From Carettochelys insculpta (taxonomy: Eukaryota; Chordata; Testudines; Carettochelyidae): 64,000 nucleotides of DNA. The notes beneath the pieces were generated by a model. The model saw only the letters and a list, made by a program, of their open reading frames with translations. It was not told the origin of the DNA and searched no databases. Within the stretch, counting starts at the first letter, position 1. Each line of letters opens with the position of its first letter. Position numbers and translations under genes: made by a program. Shown here one piece after another: positions 57,267 to 64,000 of this stretch. The stretch spans positions 122,424,001-122,488,000 of the forward strand of contig NC_134137.1 in NCBI RefSeq assembly GCF_033958435.1, in the 5' to 3' direction.

Positions 57267-59940
57267 ATACTTAATAGATGGTGTACACCTGCACCATTTG
57301 CCATTTACTTCCTGTTCTTATACGACTAAGATAAGGGAATGCTCCAAATGCGTGTGTTTTGAAATTTTTTATCTATTTATTTCCATGCAAATATAAATTG
57401 ACTACCAGCAATGGAGAGCCAGAATGTGTGTCGGCTCACTGTTGTGTGTGTGTGTGTGTGTGTGCGTTTCACAACAGATCTTGTGTTGTGCGCTAAGCAG
57501 AGTTGTGATTTGCCTCAGAACCGCTTCCTCGGGATCAAGGGAAGAGAAATGTGCGTAAAACCGACTCCCTTCACCACGAGTGCAGTCCTAAGTGCAGCTT
57601 GGCTGGACTCAAGGATGTGCCCTTGGCAGAGGGAGGTAAGAGGTGAACATTGTGCGAAGAAGACTGTCTGGGAAGGATTTTGTTCCTGGAGAGGCACATA
57701 GGCCAATCAGTGCCCCACCCTCTTCTGTGATTCTGGTGCCCCTTCAGGGAAGAGCAGAAATGCTCAGTAATCTCAGCCAAGAAACTTTTGTTGTAGCTAA
57801 AAGAAGAGCTAATCTGTTAATTGCAACCTCATGAAAGGTTCTGGCATGGGTGCAGAGGCTGACTGCAAACAGACCCTACCCTGATAATTCTATGGAGAAA
57901 CAGATAAGGAAAGCAAGTTGCAGCCAGCTTTTCTCCCTTGAACAAGAAGCAAAAGGATGCTGGGGAGTCCTCATGAGTAAATTTCTAACTTAGGCTCTGA
58001 TCCTGCAAACATTTACACAGAGGAATATAGCTGGAAAGGGATCAGGTGGTTTTGCAATGATTTTGCAATTTCTAAAATTGACTCATTCTGCATCAGGATA
58101 AAACCAGGACTTTTTCTGAAAAAGGAAACAAAGTGAGCCCTTCTCCCCACCTACAAATGCTCCAGAAAAGGGCCACAACTAGGCCATTTACCTGGAATGT
58201 GGGACAATCAAGTTCCAAGTCTTGCTTTGCCTGATTCAGATCATGAGACTGAGGTTCAAGTCCAAGAGTCTAGGTGGAAGCCCCAGTAATATACCACATT
58301 CTTCACTCTCTGGTTTTGAGCATGAATTCTGGTCTGAACCTGAGAAACCTTTCCAACTGAAAGTTTTAGCAAACCAGATATGTTCCCGCAGACAGTTTTA
58401 CCTTACAAATTAACATTTTCTAATCAATTAGTCATAAAATTCCCAACCAGTTGTGCATGCCCATAGTACCACGATGCTCAGGATGGCTGCTCACAAGCAC
58501 ACGTTTACATAAATGCTAGTGGCGCGTTCCTGCTTCCACGTCTATAGAAATGGACATCAGCTGTATGAAAATATATTAATCAACCAACCAAAGCCTCTTT
58601 CTCTTCGCTTTCCTCTGCCCTATCTCTTTTTTAAAATATGAAAACTATCAGTAAGACCCCATCTGCCCTCTCCACACTAGTATGAAGCTGAAACAGGTTT
58701 GAGAACTGTTTCATGAAAGTGTTTTTGGAACAGGCAGAGGAAGCCATTTGGAATAAAACATAACAGCTAATCTGAACTCATGCCATAGTCAAACTGAACC
58801 TGCACTGCAACGTCTTTTAGCTTCAGCAAAGTAAAGGTTCATTTTTAACTCTATGACCTGCCCATTCCTCGGTCCAAGGAGGACTACAGATAGGGTGCCA
58901 TCCAAAAATATTGCCTCTTCCTGAACGTACAATGTAGTGATTTACTGGAGCTGAAAGGTCAGTACTTCTAGATAGTTTCAGTATTGCAGATCTGAGGAGA
59001 GACAGGTTTTTAGCATTTATTACCTCCCTTTCTTCAAGGTACACTACCCATAAAGAATTAGATATGTCCCATCTGGTCCATACAACTCCCACTGGAAGCA
59101 AATTTTGCAACTATGCACCAGCAATTAATCATTTTTATTGCGGAAGAGGTCAGATCATATATGGGAATGAAAGCTTTGTCTGTAGTTGGATCAATGATGG
59201 CTCCCTTTTGATGTAAACAGGAAAAAAAAACAATGGATTTGTGCTCATTTGTCATCAGGGAAGCAGCTAAGGAAATCATCACTGGCTGGCCCAAGTTAGG
59301 GGCATTAACACTGTTTATGCTCTGTCCTGTTTGATCACTAACATCCTTTGAATGACTACAAAAGGGAAGAGTGTAAAGGAGAACCTGCTCCCAGCCTATC
59401 AGGAAAACACCTGCACAACTCTCACAGTCAATATTGTGGCCAATCAGTGCACGCCTCGCTTCACGAGCCTTTGCTTTCGGCCCTGTCACTTTTGTAATAC
59501 CAGCTGGAGAAAAACTACACAGATGGAGACCAACCGAATGGTAAACAAAATGTGTTACAGGCCGTACATAAAACCCTGATGGGCCATGTGCACCACTGGT
59601 CCAGACTTACCTGCAAAGGGAAGGTTTTATTTATCACTGATGTCTTCAAAAACCATTTGTGCAGCACCTGCTGATCTCCATGGCTGTTGTGCTGAACTGA
59701 TGGGCATAGGTAAATCTTGTGTGCTGTTCCCCAGTTCCAAACAGCGTTATCCTCTTTGCATAGGTGAGTGGAGTGAGCACTTGCTTGCTTGTTCAGACAG
59801 TACTGGGGGTGAGGCGTTGGATGGGAGGACAGGAGGAGTCATGTGCCCCCTCCCAGACCATGGGTGGGAGTGGCCAGGGCCAGCCAGCAGCAGAACTAGT
59901 GGGGGACCTTCTTTCAGAGGGGACATCTTGGTATTTATAT
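57267..59940. other. Repeat-poor non-coding stretch
   Basis: It includes a (TG)n tract at 57442-57465. No exon or mobile element was recognised. Confidence 0.4.
57442..57465. repeat. (TG)n microsatellite
   Basis: About 11 TG units. It underlies a CVCVCV frame that is not a gene. Confidence 0.9.
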
Positions 59941-60139
59941 AGTACCAGAGGGGTCGCCACGTTAGTCTGGATCTGCAAGAGCAACGAGGGGTCCTGTGAC
60001 ACCTTATAGACTAACAGAAATGTATGAGCATAAGCTTTTGTGGGCAAAGGCCCACTTCGTCAGATGCAGGTGCACACAAAAGCTTATGCTCATACATTTG
60101 TTAGTCTGTAAGGTGCCACAGGACCCCTTGTTGCTTTTG
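59941..60139. repeat. Foldback of PLE tails, copy 5
   Basis: The left arm runs from GTTAGTCTGGATCTGC through GTGACACCTTATAGACTAAC to GCATAAGCTTTTGTGGGC. The right arm AAAGCTTATGCTCATACATT and TGTTAGTCTGTAAGGTGCCA mirrors it. On the minus strand the left arm contains CTGACGAAGTGGGCCTTTGC, then CCACAAAAGCTTATGCTC, the same order as the Penelope tail at 47982. Confidence 0.7.
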
Positions 60140-61093
60140 GTATTTATAGTGTACCCCCAGTATGTGTGTGTCACCTGGACCTAGCAGCAGCATATCTCAG
60201 CCCTTTCGCTTCAGAACCCGATTAGAAAACAAGCAGTGTGGGGATTGCCACGGTTTGCAGCATGCCAGGCCTTAGCTTCGTAACTGACTGGTCTTCTCAG
60301 TTGGTAGTGAAGAAGAAGTCTATATAGCCTGTGTCCACAGTGCTATAGGGATTCTGGACCCAGCCCACACAAACACACACAATTCTTGGCTCTACATTCG
60401 TCCACCAGTGAGTACCCAAGGACAGCTGCAACTGTTCTACTTATGACACTCCTCCCCACACTCGACCTCCCATACACACACAGCTTAGCTGTTTGGTTGG
60501 CTCAGCCCTCAGAGGAGAATGAAGGAACAAATGCCCAGAACGAAAGCTTCCTAGACAGCCTCAGAATAACTCTGAGGCGCATTTGGTAACTTTTACACCC
60601 TGTTTTTGACTTTTAGGGGTCTTTCCAACTGAGTTACCCTGCCCAGCACTCTGCCCGTGTCCCAAGAGAGAGTATCCAACCAAGATCCAAGCCTCAGCCC
60701 CTGGCGTCTCTGCCTGCCTTGTGACAAATAGTCGAATGCTGTGGTACAAAGTGTACGAGTGACACAGTGACAGTCTGTGCTCTCAAGGAAAGGAAAGGGC
60801 TTTACTTCTGAAATACTATTATAGGTCTTTTCCCATGGGTGCATCTTTCGTGCTTTCTGTAACTTCAGGAATTGTTCATAAGATGTCCTGTTCATAATTT
60901 TTGACAGCAGACGAGAATTGCTAGTCTTCACAACAGCGCCTAAAACCAGCTCCAAAGTAAAGGCTGCTTCATTCACAACTTGGAACAGCAGAAAAGGAGA
61001 TCAGAGGAAGAGAACGGGTTAAAAACCCACTCAGAAACCCACTAAGGATATTGATTAGTGTTTGCATAATAATGACTAATTATATCTTTTCAG
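60140..61093. other. Non-coding, immediately upstream of an EDAR exon
   Basis: No repeat or exon was recognised. It is presumably the 3' end of EDAR intron 1, since the following exon starts at a splice acceptor. Confidence 0.45.
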
Positions 61094-61162
61094 GTAAAGT
61101 ATCAAGAAAATATGGTTCATCTGGGTGACCATAAATGGACTCAAGTGTTCCCTTTTCTGGTG
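61094..61162 (+). CDS. EDAR: Ectodysplasin A receptor, first coding exon (partial gene)
   Basis: The exon follows an acceptor TCTTTTCAG. It has 18 bases of 5' UTR, then ATG at 61112. Seventeen codons, MVHLGDHKWTQVFPFLV, precede the donor GTAAGT at 61163 (phase 0). This is the start of the signal peptide. The hydrophobic core VFPFLV continues into VSLAYPANA of the next exon, with likely cleavage before EYSNC. The length, phase and M-x-H-x-G-D pattern match vertebrate EDAR, whose first exon is non-coding. EDAR is a death-domain member of the TNF receptor family that receives EDA-A1 at the cell surface and drives NF-kB signalling in development of scales, teeth and other skin appendages. Coding starts at 61112; the rest of 61094-61111 is untranslated. 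Confidence 0.85.
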
Positions 61163-61628
61163 GTAAGTATTTAATTGCCTAAAGTATAGCGCACCTGCAA
61201 AGATAGTGTGTGTGGTTGGTTTTTAATTTCAGTAAACTAGCATAACACTTCCTCTCCGAGGCCCCAATTTAGGAGTTCATTCCTGTTCAGCAAAGCATAA
61301 AGCCTGTGCTCACTTTAGTCCCATTGCTTCTAACACTACCTAAGCATGTGCTTAAATGCTTGCTGAATTGGGGCCTCAGTGCTTGCATCCTCAGACATTG
61401 AATTCAGTCCTGGAGTTTCAGGGCATCATCCATTTTGCTGGAAAGTGTGTTTTTAAAATGCCCATAATTCATTCTGTCTCTACTTCAGGCAGTAGCATTA
61501 AGGATGTGTTGCACTAAAAGTCAATCCATCCATCTTCCAAGCCCGAGCTGTTTGGCAACTATAACACATCTAATAGGAAAACTGGTTAAGGCAGTTAAAT
61601 ATTTTACGTGTTTAACCTTGTGTGACAG
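61163..61628 (+). other. EDAR intron
   Basis: The donor is GTAAGT and the acceptor TTGTGTGACAG. Length 466 bp, phase 0. No repeat was recognised within it. Confidence 0.85.
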
Positions 61629-61751
61629 GTGTCGCTGGCATACCCTGCTAATGCTGAGTATTCTAACTGCGGTGAAAATGAGTACTATAACCAGACCACG
61701 GGCATGTGCCAGGATTGCCCCCAGTGCAAACCGGGAGAAGAGCCTTATATG
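61629..61751 (+). CDS. EDAR: Ectodysplasin A receptor, second coding exon
   Basis: Forty-one codons lie between acceptor GTGTGACAG and donor GTAATT, phase 0 at both ends. It encodes the end of the signal peptide (VSLAYPANA) and the first half of cysteine-rich repeat 1: [20 protein letters not shown], then [12 protein letters not shown]. The four cysteines are in TNFR spacing, and NQT is an N-glycosylation sequon at the position known in EDAR. The match to mammalian EDAR is nearly residue for residue. No frameshift or stop is seen. Translation past the donor meets a stop at 61830-61832, as expected for intron. Confidence 0.97.

Positions 61752-64000
<2,249 letters not shown>

Overview
The window is vertebrate nuclear DNA, most likely from a turtle. 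The evidence is a CR1-rich, MITE-rich repeat landscape, a tRNA-derived SINE of the tortoise Pol III (Cry) type, and three exons of an amniote-like ectodysplasin A receptor gene (EDAR). The species assignment is inference. The EDAR exons and their protein match are read directly from the sequence.

Only one host gene can be supported. EDAR is on the plus strand at the right edge, with coding exons at 61094-61162, 61629-61751 and 62977-63158. They encode the signal peptide and the first cysteine-rich repeats, and the rest of the gene lies beyond position 64000. Everything to the left is presumably EDAR intron 1 and/or upstream intergenic DNA. It contains no other supportable host exon.

The rest is mobile DNA in several layers. 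The centrepiece is a 4.7-kb PIF/Harbinger DNA transposon (17005-21702, flanked by AAT direct repeats). It carries an intact DDE transposase ORF on the minus strand (with a probable 156-bp in-frame intron) and a convergent Myb/SANT-like partner gene on the plus strand, which appears to be frameshifted in a run of seven C. Four 710-711-bp MITEs (6138-6848, 11105-11815, 41162-41872, 46906-47615) are internally deleted derivatives of this type of element and still hold the first codons of the transposase. Each has a clean 3-bp target duplication. Three sit inside older mobile elements: a decayed Harbinger (about 5398-10697), an RTE-like LINE (40745-42276) and a Penelope-like element (46130-48075). 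The fourth sits in a duplicated unit whose paralogue at 3415-4150 preserves the empty site.

Further Harbinger-type MITEs of unrelated interior share the terminal motif GGCYRYGTCTACAC (about 642, 1077, 3572, 13819, 31159, 35039, 53416, with fragments elsewhere). hAT, Tigger-like, CR1, gypsy and Penelope-tail foldback elements fill much of the remainder. The longest stretches with few recognisable repeats are about 25.3-28.3 kb, 28.5-31.1 kb and 55.7-59.9 kb.

No CRISPR array, operon, rRNA or functional tRNA gene was seen.
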